Origin: Clostridiaceae bacterium
GTDB lineage: Bacteria; Bacillota; Clostridia; Saccharofermentanales; UBA5734
Direction: 5' to 3'
DNA: 12,274 nt
NCBI GenBank assembly: GCA_012727965.1
Contig: JAAYFZ010000028.1
Coordinates: 1 to 12,274, forward strand
Shown here one piece after another: positions 1 to 6,293 of the stretch; within the stretch, counting starts at the first letter, position 1; each line of letters begins with the position of its first letter. Below the pieces are notes generated by a model. The model was not told the origin of the DNA. It saw nothing but the letters and a program-made list of their open reading frames with translations, and did not search any database. The position numbers and the translations under genes were made by a program.

Positions 1-200
1 TTAGCTGGCTGTTTACATATTTAAATATCAATAGAGTACATGCCAGATATTTGCCTGGAAATCTCCGCAGCGAAAAAATTCTAGAGATGCTTGGTTTCAA
101 ACGCGAAGGGCTTCAACGTCAGGCTATCATCACAGAAAAAAGCAGTCAAGATCTAGTCCTGACTGCGCTGCTTGCTGAAGATTTCTGCTGGATCGAATAA
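1..200 (+). CDS. GNAT-family N-acetyltransferase, C-terminal part (RimJ/RimL-like)
   Basis: The reading frame is open from the window edge (first full codon at base 3) to a TAA at 198-200, giving about 65 residues; the start lies outside the window. The segment holds the typical end of an acetyl-CoA-dependent GNAT domain of the RimJ/RimL (Acetyltransf_3) kind: NINRVHARYLPGN, then SEKILEMLGFKREG. In that family the Asn begins the helix after the CoA-binding strand, and the GF..EG motif precedes the last strands. Such enzymes acetylate protein N-termini or small amines and antibiotics; the substrate cannot be told from this fragment. It is the only plus-strand gene and converges on the HAD phosphatase gene, 37 bases away. 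Family assignment is fairly secure, function is not. Confidence 0.8.
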   Translation, partial: SWLFTYLNINRVHARYLPGNLRSEKILEMLGFKREGLQRQAIITEKSSQDLVLTALLAEDFCWIE

Positions 201-237
201 ATAGATCACACAGTAAGAGCATTAATTCATCATTACA

Positions 238-1044
238 TCACAATTGACTAACACGCCTCAGAAGCACTTCCATAAATGGCTCTCCCGATGGAGGCAGCAC
301 TTCATTTGCCGCTGCCTTGACATGGTCAGAAGCTTGACCCATCGCAAAAGCATAATCAGAAACCTTAAACATTTCGATGTCATTTTCCTGATCTCCAACC
401 ACTACTATTTTCTTGTTTTGTATGCAAATTGGATCCATCAGTTGAGGCAGCATCTTAAGTGCGTTGCCCTTGGAAACACCAGCGGACATAATGTCCAGCA
501 GAGTTGGATAAGAACAGGTGGCTGACAAGCTATCCTGATGGTGTCTATCAATCAATTCACGAGGAGCTGAAAGATCATCAAGCGCTCCAACAAATAGGAC
601 CTTGTATACGTCATCTGGCAGTTCTCTGGTATTGGCGACAGGATATGGCTGGTAAAAGAAGGGCATTGTATCGCGGTTTTCCGGTTCGCGCATAATCAAG
701 GCTCCCCCATCCGAAACAGCAATCATACCCAAATGAGGAAACTGCTGTGCCATATCCAATATCAATTCGGCAGCAATGCCTGACAGTACTTGTTTCATAA
801 TCACTTGATCAGAAACCGGATCATATATCTGAGCTCCGTTAACCAGAATCAATGGAAGGTGCAAAGGCAGCAGCGGAGCATATTCATCTAGTGCATGCCA
901 CTCTCTGCCGGTTGCGAGTGTAAAACACCCACCATCTGCAACAAATCTACTCACAGCAGATACATTTTCATCGAATATTTTGTGATCAGGATTTAGCAAA
1001 GTGCCATCCATATCACTAACCAACAATATGTCTCTCAAATCCAT
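238..1044 (-). CDS. Cof-type HAD-IIB family phosphatase
   Basis: A 268-residue protein of the usual size for Cof/YbiV-like haloacid dehalogenase hydrolases, which dephosphorylate sugar phosphates, flavin mononucleotide or related metabolites in the cytoplasm. All four HAD motifs are visible: DMDGTLL at residues 11-17 (nucleophile D11, acid/base D13), the Thr of LATGRE (T45), the conserved Lys of SKGNALKML (K192), and GDQENDIEMF from 217 (acidic D218 and D222 for Mg2+). The cap sits between motifs II and III, as in class IIB. The ATG has GGAG eight bases upstream and the gene ends in TGA. It lies downstream of the ispH–rpsA terminator, so it is probably a separate unit or a read-through product. 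The substrate cannot be predicted. Confidence 0.92.
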   Translation of the reverse strand: MDLRDILLVSDMDGTLLNPDHKIFDENVSAVSRFVADGGCFTLATGREWHALDEYAPLLPLHLPLILVNGAQIYDPVSDQVIMKQVLSGIAAELILDMAQQFPHLGMIAVSDGGALIMREPENRDTMPFFYQPYPVANTRELPDDVYKVLFVGALDDLSAPRELIDRHHQDSLSATCSYPTLLDIMSAGVSKGNALKMLPQLMDPICIQNKKIVVVGDQENDIEMFKVSDYAFAMGQASDHVKAAANEVLPPSGEPFMEVLLRRVSQL

Positions 1045-1092
1045 CTAAACTACTCCATCTATAAGCATAACTAACTCGCATATTAATATAAT

Positions 1093-1126
1093 AAAGGGAG
1101 CTTGCCTCTTAAGACATGCTCCCTTT
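1093..1126 (-). terminator. Terminator hairpin after ispH–rpsA
   Basis: Perfect 9-bp inverted repeat: AAAGGGAGC at 1093-1101 and GCTCCCTTT at 1118-1126, loop of 16 bases. On the minus strand it lies about 25 bases after the rpsA TAA. The following RNA is AU-rich (ATTATATTAATA) rather than a pure U tract, so termination may be incomplete. Its position between two minus-strand genes fits the end of the ispH–rpsA transcript. Confidence 0.7.
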
Positions 1127-1151
1127 GCAGCTTTGTTAAAAATATTCTATT

Positions 1152-3326
1152 TTAGCTCTTTGATTCTTCCTCAGCTTCTGCAACTACTTCAGCTTCTGTC
1201 TCAACTTCTGCTTCAGCAACTACTTCAGCTTCTGCTTCGACTTCTGGTTCAGTAACTACTTCAGCCTCAGGCATTTCAAGTTCACCAGAAGGTGCATTAA
1301 ACTGATCCTGTTCTGAAACATAGTTTCCGACTGACTCTTCATGAGACTCAGATGATTCATCAACAACAGGGTTGATTGGCTCAACTTCCTTGATGCTGAT
1401 GCTGATCCTGCGATTCTCATTGCTGACCTCAAGAACTCTTGCATCAATCTCCATGCCTTCTGCCAGAACATCGTTTGGCTTAACAAGGCGGACATCGGAA
1501 ATCTGTGAAATATGGCAAAGAGCGTCAACGCCTGGTGCGATCTCGACGAAAGCGCCAAACGGGAACATTCTCACTACGATACCACGCACGATGGAGCCAA
1601 CAGGGAACCTGCTCTCAACATCATGATATGGATCATCTTCAGGACGCTTATAACCCAATGATATACGCTTCTTCTCCGGATCAAAATCCTTAACATATAC
1701 AGTGATTTCATCACCTACATTAACGATTTCAGATGGATGACGGATGCGATTCCATGAGAGCTCACTGACATGGACCAAACCATCAACACCACCGATGTCA
1801 ACAAATGCGCCGAAATCTGTAAGACTGCGAACAATACCTTCGTAATCTTTTCCAATTTCAATCGCAGTCCAAACTTCTTCTGCCTTCTCGCGACGCATCG
1901 CACTCAGCAGAGCACGTTTTGAACCCGATACACGCAGTCTCTTCTTATCTGGATCAAACTGAGTGATCATGATCTCCATGGTCTGACCAATATATGGCTC
2001 CAGATCATTTACCATGTTCATCTCAAGTTGTGTACGGTGGATGTAAATATCAACTCCGCCATAAGTTGCGATCACGCCGTCTTTGACAGCTTTGATCACT
2101 TTGACGGAAATAGGCTCCTTATTCTGGAAAGCCTCTTCTATCAGAGCCTTATACTTGCCAAAATCAACTCTGGATCTACGAAGAACTATCTCCTTACCCA
2201 TATCTGAGTTGCGTATGCTGCTTACATAAACATCTATTTCAGTATGGTCCTGAATAGCCTGATCCAAATTAAAATCTGGATCACCGTCAAACTCACGGCG
2301 AGGAATCCTTCCTTCAGATTTATCACGGACATCCACATACACATAGTCATTGTCATATCTGACAATTACACCTTTTACGGTGGCGCCTTTTTTCAAGTGT
2401 GGAATACTGTCGATAAAGTCTGAAAAACTCACATCAACCTGCTCCTGTTGGTTTTCAAAAACCTCGTTCTCAGTCATTGCTTGGATAACCTCCCTGATTA
2501 TGCGTTCTGGTGTAGATGCACCCGCTGTAACCCCGACTGTCAAATCCTTCAGATGTCTATCTTTCATAACCTTCAGGACATCACCCGGCTGTTCAATCAA
2601 ATACGTCTCACCACATCGACTCTTACAAACATCAAGAAGCTTCATAGTGTTTGAGCTGTTGCCGCTGCCAATGACAAGCATGACATCAACCTCAGCTGCA
2701 ATCTCCTCAGCTTCTTTTTGTCTATTTTCAGTCGTAATACATATTGTATCAAATATTTCGAAGTTTGCAATTTTATTTTTCAAAATATCACAAATTTTCT
2801 GAAATTTCTCGACAGAATAAGTCGTTTGTGAATAAATGACCCAATTTCCACTATCAAATTCCATATATTCAGCCTGCTCAGGTGATTCGATAACAATTGC
2901 TTTGCCGGCAGCTTCACCAACAATTCCGATGACCTCAGGATGGTTCGCAGAACCTGCAATTATTATTTTTTTTTCATCAGCGGCAGCTTGCCTGGCTAAT
3001 TTGTGTATTTTGGAAACAAATGGGCAGGTACAGTCAATGACCTCACAGTTTTTTGCCTCAAGTCTACTAATAACTTGCGGCGGAACACCATGAGCACGAA
3101 TCATCACCCTGCTCCCATCTGGTATATCGTCAATTTCATTAACCGTTTCCATGCCTCCTTGGTTAAGCTCATTTATTACAATTTCATTATGTATGAGTTT
3201 ACCTAGCATATATATCGGTTTGTCATGATGGTCTTTCTTCATATCTTCAATCTAATCATATGCCTTGGTAACAGCATTGCGCACACCGAAGCAGAAACCG
3301 GATGATTTTGATCTTATTATTTTCAT
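1152..3326 (-). CDS. ispH-rpsA: IspH–ribosomal protein S1 fusion, with in-frame TAG at codon 25
   Basis: 724 codons if the TAG at 3252-3254 is read as sense. Residues 1 to about 288 are 4-hydroxy-3-methylbut-2-enyl diphosphate reductase, the last MEP-pathway enzyme, making IPP and DMAPP with a 4Fe-4S cluster. Visible residues are the three cluster cysteines C12 (GFCFGV), C101 (IDCTCPFVSK) and C196 (DTICITTENRQ), the substrate histidines H79 (AHGVPP) and H129 (NHPEV), and GNSSNT. Then follow four S1 RNA-binding domains (about 313-383, 400-470, 491-561, 575-646) and an acidic tail with EAEVV-type repeats. This fusion is known in Clostridia. The ATG at 3326 has GGAG five bases upstream. The 696-residue open frame starting at 3242 is a fragment: it lacks C12 and has no convincing ribosome site. 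Ends in TAA. Identity is certain; the meaning of the TAG is inferred. Confidence 0.9.
3252..3254 (-). other. In-frame TAG (amber) codon in ispH–rpsA, codon 25
   Basis: Minus-strand reading is GAT TAG ATT GAA GAT ATG. The codons before it encode MKIIRSKSSGFCFGVRNAV and four more residues; those after continue in the same frame into IEDMKKDHHDKPIYMLG. The split falls between the C12 cluster ligand and the rest of the enzyme, so any active IspH needs the TAG to be translated. The position is in a variable surface segment of IspH where Gln or Glu would fit. Confidence 0.85.
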
Positions 3327-3331
3327 TTTTG

Positions 3332-3335
3332 CTCC
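3332..3335 (-). promoter_or_regulatory. Ribosome binding site that fixes the upstream ispH start
   Basis: GGAG on the minus strand, five bases before the ATG at 3326. It supports initiation at the MKIIRS start rather than at the ATG at 3242, which is preceded only by a weak GAAG. It begins just after the T tract of the plsC–ispH terminator. Confidence 0.7.
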
Positions 3336-3341
3336 ATTCTG

Positions 3342-3377
3342 AAAAAAATGCTGATAATGTTTTTCACACTATCAGCA
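3342..3377 (-). terminator. Intrinsic terminator or attenuator between plsC and ispH–rpsA
   Basis: On the minus strand: arm TGCTGATAGTG (3377-3367), loop TGAAAAA, arm CATTATCAGCA (3359-3349), then seven T (3348-3342). The stem is 11 bp with one G-U pair, a textbook Rho-independent terminator. It begins about 17 bases after the plsC stop and ends about 15 bases before the ispH ATG, leaving no space for a promoter between terminator and gene. Either transcription reads through it, making it an attenuation point, or a promoter lies inside plsC. No good promoter was seen there by eye. Confidence 0.8.
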
Positions 3378-3394
3378 GGATGCACCTATCTGAA

Positions 3395-4069
3395 TTATTC
3401 TGCAGTAACATTGCTAACAGGACTGTATTCGATACTGGTAAGCGAATAGATCTTTCTCATAACCTCAACACTCATATCAAGCAGCTCCTGATGACTATAT
3501 TTTTTTCTGGAGTCTGCATCAAGACGAAAGGGATCACCGATAACGATCCTGGTTTTATGGAAGAGACTAAAATGGCCATCGATAGCAATTGGAACGATCA
3601 AAGCATTTGTCTTAATTGCAAAATGAGCTATTCCTGTCTTGGGCATTACCTGATTTATGTCCTGAGGTTTAACGCGCGTTCCCTGAGGAAACATCGCTAC
3701 AGGGCGGTCAGCCTGCAGAACTGAGAAAATACCTCGGGCAGCCGTCAGATCAACTTTGTCTCTATCGACTGGGATTGCACCCATACGCGGTATAATGCAA
3801 CTTATGACCGGGGTGTGAAAGAGCTCTTTCTTCGCTACCCAATGCAGCCAGCGCTTTGAACCTGTATGGATAGCGATAATATCAACAATACTGGTATGGT
3901 TTGCTGCAATTATGAAGGCACCCTCTGCGGGTACATTTTCAAGTCCAATATACTGAAATCTATAAAACAGACGCCCATACAGCCAAACGAGGCCTTTTAC
4001 AAAGGCTCTAAGTAATCGATTTGTGTCAACTCGTACAGGTTGTGTCTTTTTCTTGTTTCCGGCTGACAT
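3395..4069 (-). CDS. plsC: 1-acyl-sn-glycerol-3-phosphate acyltransferase (PlsC family)
   Basis: A 224-residue lysophosphatidate acyltransferase that moves an acyl chain to position 2 of 1-acylglycerol-3-phosphate, giving phosphatidic acid at the inner face of the membrane. The catalytic HX4D motif is NHTSIVD (H58, D63). The glycerophosphate-binding motif is FPQGTR (127-132), and an Arg-containing GAIPVDRD segment lies between them. A hydrophobic stretch near residues 20-40 could be the membrane-associated N-terminal helix. I chose the ATG at 4069, which overlaps the cmk TGA by one base and has GGAGGA eight bases upstream; a GTG one codon earlier is also possible. Ends in TAA. The cmk–plsC–ispH/rpsA order is common in Clostridia. 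Confidence 0.92.
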   Translation of the reverse strand: MSAGNKKKTQPVRVDTNRLLRAFVKGLVWLYGRLFYRFQYIGLENVPAEGAFIIAANHTSIVDIIAIHTGSKRWLHWVAKKELFHTPVISCIIPRMGAIPVDRDKVDLTAARGIFSVLQADRPVAMFPQGTRVKPQDINQVMPKTGIAHFAIKTNALIVPIAIDGHFSLFHKTRIVIGDPFRLDADSRKKYSHQELLDMSVEVMRKIYSLTSIEYSPVSNVTAE

Positions 4070-4800
4070 CACACATCTCCTCCAGAAACATCGGATTTGC
4101 TATTTGCAGTGCTGTCTGCAATTGCTTGAACTTCCTGTGGGAGCATACCTATTTCCCTGATGATTGCAGTGATGACCTGATCAATACTCAAATGTGTTGT
4201 ATCAAGCAAAATTGCGTCATCAGCCTGTCTTAACGGGGCCACTTCTCTGCTGCTGTCCTGCTTATCACGATAATTAATATCTACTACTACTTCCTCAAGA
4301 GTTGTTTTATCATCTCCCTTGGATCTAAGTTGAAGCAAACGCCGCTGGGCTCTCTCCTCAGCCGTAGCTGTCAAAAAGAATTTCCAGGGGGCATCCGGCA
4401 AAACATAAGTCCCTATATCACGTCCATCGATTACCAACGGTCTGCTGGCAGCCAGTTGGCGCTGAAGTTCAACCAGATGTTTGCGTACACAGGTCAGAGC
4501 ACTGATGTCTGAGGCAGCCTTGGACATTTCAGGAGTTCTTATCAGATCACTAACATCCTTGTCGTCAACAAATACACGTTGTTCACCATTCTGGAAACGA
4601 ACATCGAGCCTTGTATTACAGAGCATAGACTCTACTGCATGGTCATTTTGTGGAGCTATGCCGATGCTTATTGCCTTCCAGCCCATAGCTCTATACATGG
4701 CTCCTGTATCTAAATAAAGTATCCCATAATGCTCAGCAACCTTACGGGCTATGGTACTTTTGCCGGCACCGGCAGGGCCGTCCAACGCAATTGCAAACAT
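4069..4800 (-). CDS. cmk: Cytidylate kinase
   Basis: A 243-residue (d)CMP kinase, using ATP to make (d)CDP in pyrimidine nucleotide salvage and RNA turnover. The Walker A P-loop is GPAGAGKS at residues 8-15. The CMP-site segments follow: DTGAMYRA (31-38), DGRDIGT (125-131) and the lid/substrate motif RDKQDSSREVAPL (178-190). The family-typical insert lies between them. The ATG at 4800 is preferred over an in-frame TTG at 4815: the mature start MFAIALDGP is canonical, and GAGAGG lies about seven bases upstream. The gene follows hutP with an 11-base gap and its TGA overlaps the plsC start, indicating translational coupling. Confidence 0.95.
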   Translation of the reverse strand: MFAIALDGPAGAGKSTIARKVAEHYGILYLDTGAMYRAMGWKAISIGIAPQNDHAVESMLCNTRLDVRFQNGEQRVFVDDKDVSDLIRTPEMSKAASDISALTCVRKHLVELQRQLAASRPLVIDGRDIGTYVLPDAPWKFFLTATAEERAQRRLLQLRSKGDDKTTLEEVVVDINYRDKQDSSREVAPLRQADDAILLDTTHLSIDQVITAIIREIGMLPQEVQAIADSTANSKSDVSGGDV

Positions 4801-4811
4801 AAAACGTCCTC

Positions 4812-5234
4812 TCAAAATACTCTATGGCCTAGACCTATAGCTATTTCATTTAAATGAAGAAGACCTATGCCGAAATAAATACATACTCCAACATGATCTT
4901 CAAATCTGGCTATCCCGATTTTGCCGCCAACATTGAGGCCAATAGCTTTGTTCATTATCTGAGACAGAGCTTCTCTGGCAGCACCGGCCACCGCTCCCTC
5001 TTCAGCATGAGTTGAACTTATCAGCCCTTCTCTCTTGGCCGCAACAACTGCTCTCTCAATCATTCGTGATACAGAAGATATAAACTCACCACCAAAATCA
5101 ACAGCGGCCGCATGTATTCCTTCTGCTGATAGTTGATCACGCATCAGACTCTCCTGACTGCGATCCTCGGTCAAAGCCATTCTGATAGCAGCTGAAGCTG
5201 CTCTTTTACTGCCAGAAGGAATATGTTCACTCAT
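4812..5234 (-). CDS. hutP: HutP-family RNA-binding regulator
   Basis: A 140-residue protein matching the HutP family over its full length (B. subtilis HutP is about 148 residues). Conserved stretches include VDFGGEF (45-51), the central helix RAVVAAKREGLI, HAEEGAVAGAAREALSQIMN (76-95), NVGGKIGIAR and the C-terminal FGIGLLHLNEIAIGLGHR. H76 and H137 sit in the blocks that carry the family's metal-binding histidines. B. subtilis HutP, with L-histidine and Mg2+, binds UAG triplets in the hut leader RNA and prevents termination. No histidine-utilisation genes are present here. The ATG overlaps the TGA of rpiR (ATGA), so it is translationally coupled to the part of rpiR after the TAG. Its RNA target here is unknown; the terminator before ispH is one candidate. 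Confidence 0.85.
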   Translation of the reverse strand: MSEHIPSGSKRAASAAIRMALTEDRSQESLMRDQLSAEGIHAAAVDFGGEFISSVSRMIERAVVAAKREGLISSTHAEEGAVAGAAREALSQIMNKAIGLNVGGKIGIARFEDHVGVCIYFGIGLLHLNEIAIGLGHRVF

Positions 5235-6109
5235 ATCTGCTGATCTCCCTTATCATAAACATCATATTCATCCCAGATATGCTCTAGCTTCTCAAGTGTT
5301 TCAATAACATGTTCCTGTCTCTTGAAACCGATTGCTGCTATCAGAGCATTGATAACGCTTAATGGCGCAACCAGGCTGTCGACAAAAGACATCATATCGC
5401 TGGGAGCCAGCAAACTTATATCCGAATTTTCTGCAACGGGGGATTCAGATTTATCAGTAATCGCCACAACGGTAGCACCGGTAGAACGGGCATAGGTCAT
5501 AGCTTTTATCGTTCTTTTTGAATAACGAGGGAAACTGATCGCGACAACAACATCCTTTTTGCTAACAGGCAAGATCTATTCAAACATTTCACTTACACTT
5601 GTTGTATGAACCAGACGGATATTATCAAAAATCAAGTTGAAATAGAATCCTAAAAATGATGCCAGTGGAGCGGCGCTTCTAACACCAAGAATATAGATTT
5701 TCTCGGCTCCCAAAATAGCGTCAACTGCTTGATTGAACTTATTGCGGTCAAGTTTGTCAGATGTTCTTTTTAGTTTTTCAATATCTGACTGTAAAACAGC
5801 GCCAAGTATATCCTCCCTGCCCGCAAGCTTGAAGGATGCTTTCATTCTTTGTACTGAGGTAAGTCTGACCTTCAGTTCTTCCTGAAGTTCTTTTTGGAAA
5901 TGGGGGTAGCCTTCGAAACCAAGCTCCATCGCGAATCTAACAACTGTAGACTCGCTCACGCCAGCCTCTTCGCCGATTCTGGCAGCTGTAAGGTATGCTG
6001 CCTGTTCATATTGATTAAGAATAAAGGACGCAATCGCTTTTTGTCCTTTACTCATAGAAGCCATTTGTTGGCTTATTCGATTCATAAGACTCATATTATT
6101 TGACTGCAT
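5231..6109 (-). CDS. RpiR-family transcriptional regulator (HTH + SIS), with in-frame TAG at codon 178
   Basis: 292 codons if the TAG at 5576-5578 is read as sense, the usual RpiR size. Residues 1-80 form the HTH_6 DNA-binding domain; the recognition region is ARIGEEAGVSESTVVRFAMELGF (about 43-65). Residues from about 125 to 265 form the SIS phosphosugar-binding domain: IYILGVRSAAPLASFLG before the TAG, and DVVVAISFPRYSKRT after it. Such proteins sense sugar phosphates and control sugar or amino-sugar catabolism. Start choice: the ATG at 6109 has GGAGAAGG eight bases upstream, whereas the ATG at 6127 has no ribosome site. Termination at the TAG would remove half of the SIS domain and uncouple hutP, whose ATG overlaps the final TGA. 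A naive annotation would show two genes here (5576-6109 and 5231-5572). Confidence 0.88.
5576..5578 (-). other. In-frame TAG (amber) codon in the rpiR-like gene, codon 178
   Basis: Minus-strand reading is ATG TTT GAA TAG ATC TTG CCT. The protein runs SEMFE, then TAG, then ILPVSKKDVVVAISFPRYS in the same frame. From memory, RpiR proteins commonly have Gln in this place (a MFEQ/IFEQ segment before the DVVI.ISFPRYS strand), and CAG differs from TAG by one base. There is no frameshift and no sign of decay on either side. Confidence 0.85.
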
Positions 6110-6133
6110 GGATACTACCTTCTCCATTTGATG

Positions 6134-6150
6134 ACTGACTATCAGTCAGT
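6134..6150. repeat. Short inverted repeat upstream of the rpiR-like gene
   Basis: ACTGAC at 6134-6139 and GTCAGT at 6145-6150 with a 5-base spacer. It lies 25-41 bases before the proposed ATG at 6109 and just downstream of the tentative promoter. It could be an autoregulatory operator or a leader hairpin; it is short, so chance is possible. Confidence 0.3.
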
Positions 6151-6163
6151 TGTGCCGATCAGC

Positions 6164-6192
6164 TACATAAGCAAATTGTCTATTGCTGGCAA
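6164..6192 (-). promoter_or_regulatory. Possible promoter for the rpiR–hutP–cmk–plsC operon
   Basis: Minus-strand TTGCCA (6192-6187), 17-base spacer, TATGTA (6169-6164). The −35 is close to consensus and the −10 is weak. It is the best candidate in the gap between the oadA-like gene's hairpin and the rpiR-like gene. Confidence 0.35.
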
Positions 6193-6222
6193 TGACCAGC
6201 TCTCATCTAAGAGAGCTGGTCA
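6193..6222 (-). terminator. Hairpin after the oadA-like gene, probable terminator
   Basis: Perfect 12-bp inverted repeat TGACCAGCTCTC (6193-6204) and GAGAGCTGGTCA (6211-6222) with a 6-base loop. It lies about 70 bases past the TGA of the minus-strand carboxyltransferase gene. There is no U tract on either strand, so it may be a weak terminator or a 3'-end stabiliser of the transcript. Confidence 0.45.
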
Positions 6223-6293
6223 CAATTACAGCTGAAACACTATTTTAAGCCATTTTTGCGCTCTCGGCAAATCTGACTGTTTATCTGCCCTGA

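Noticed and set aside
201..237. Bidirectional terminator between the acetyltransferase and HAD genes
   Set aside because: No stem with a T tract could be found in this convergent gap.
1045..1047. TAG directly before the HAD ATG as a third recoded codon
   Set aside because: The ATG has its own ribosome site and the protein start matches the family; the codons before the TAG show no homology.
1045..1092. Promoter TTAATA-N17-TATAGA before the HAD gene
   Set aside because: The predicted transcription start would fall on or after the GGAG ribosome site, and both hexamers are only partial matches.
1152..3242. IspH–S1 gene starting at the ATG at 3242
   Set aside because: It lacks the C12 cluster ligand and a good ribosome site, and the conserved IspH N-terminus is present in the same frame upstream of the TAG.
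3252..3254. Selenocysteine insertion
   Set aside because: The codon is TAG, not TGA; TGA is used as an ordinary stop eight times here, and neither family has selenocysteine at these sites.
5231..5572. Separate small SIS-domain gene starting at a TTG after the TAG
   Set aside because: It is only the second half of one SIS domain, in the same frame as the HTH half. No ribosome site was seen before the TTG, and the joined length equals a normal RpiR protein.
3252..5578. Pseudogenes from nonsense mutation
   Set aside because: Not excluded, but two independent TAGs with no other damage, in an essential gene and in a gene translationally coupled to hutP, make sense decoding more likely.
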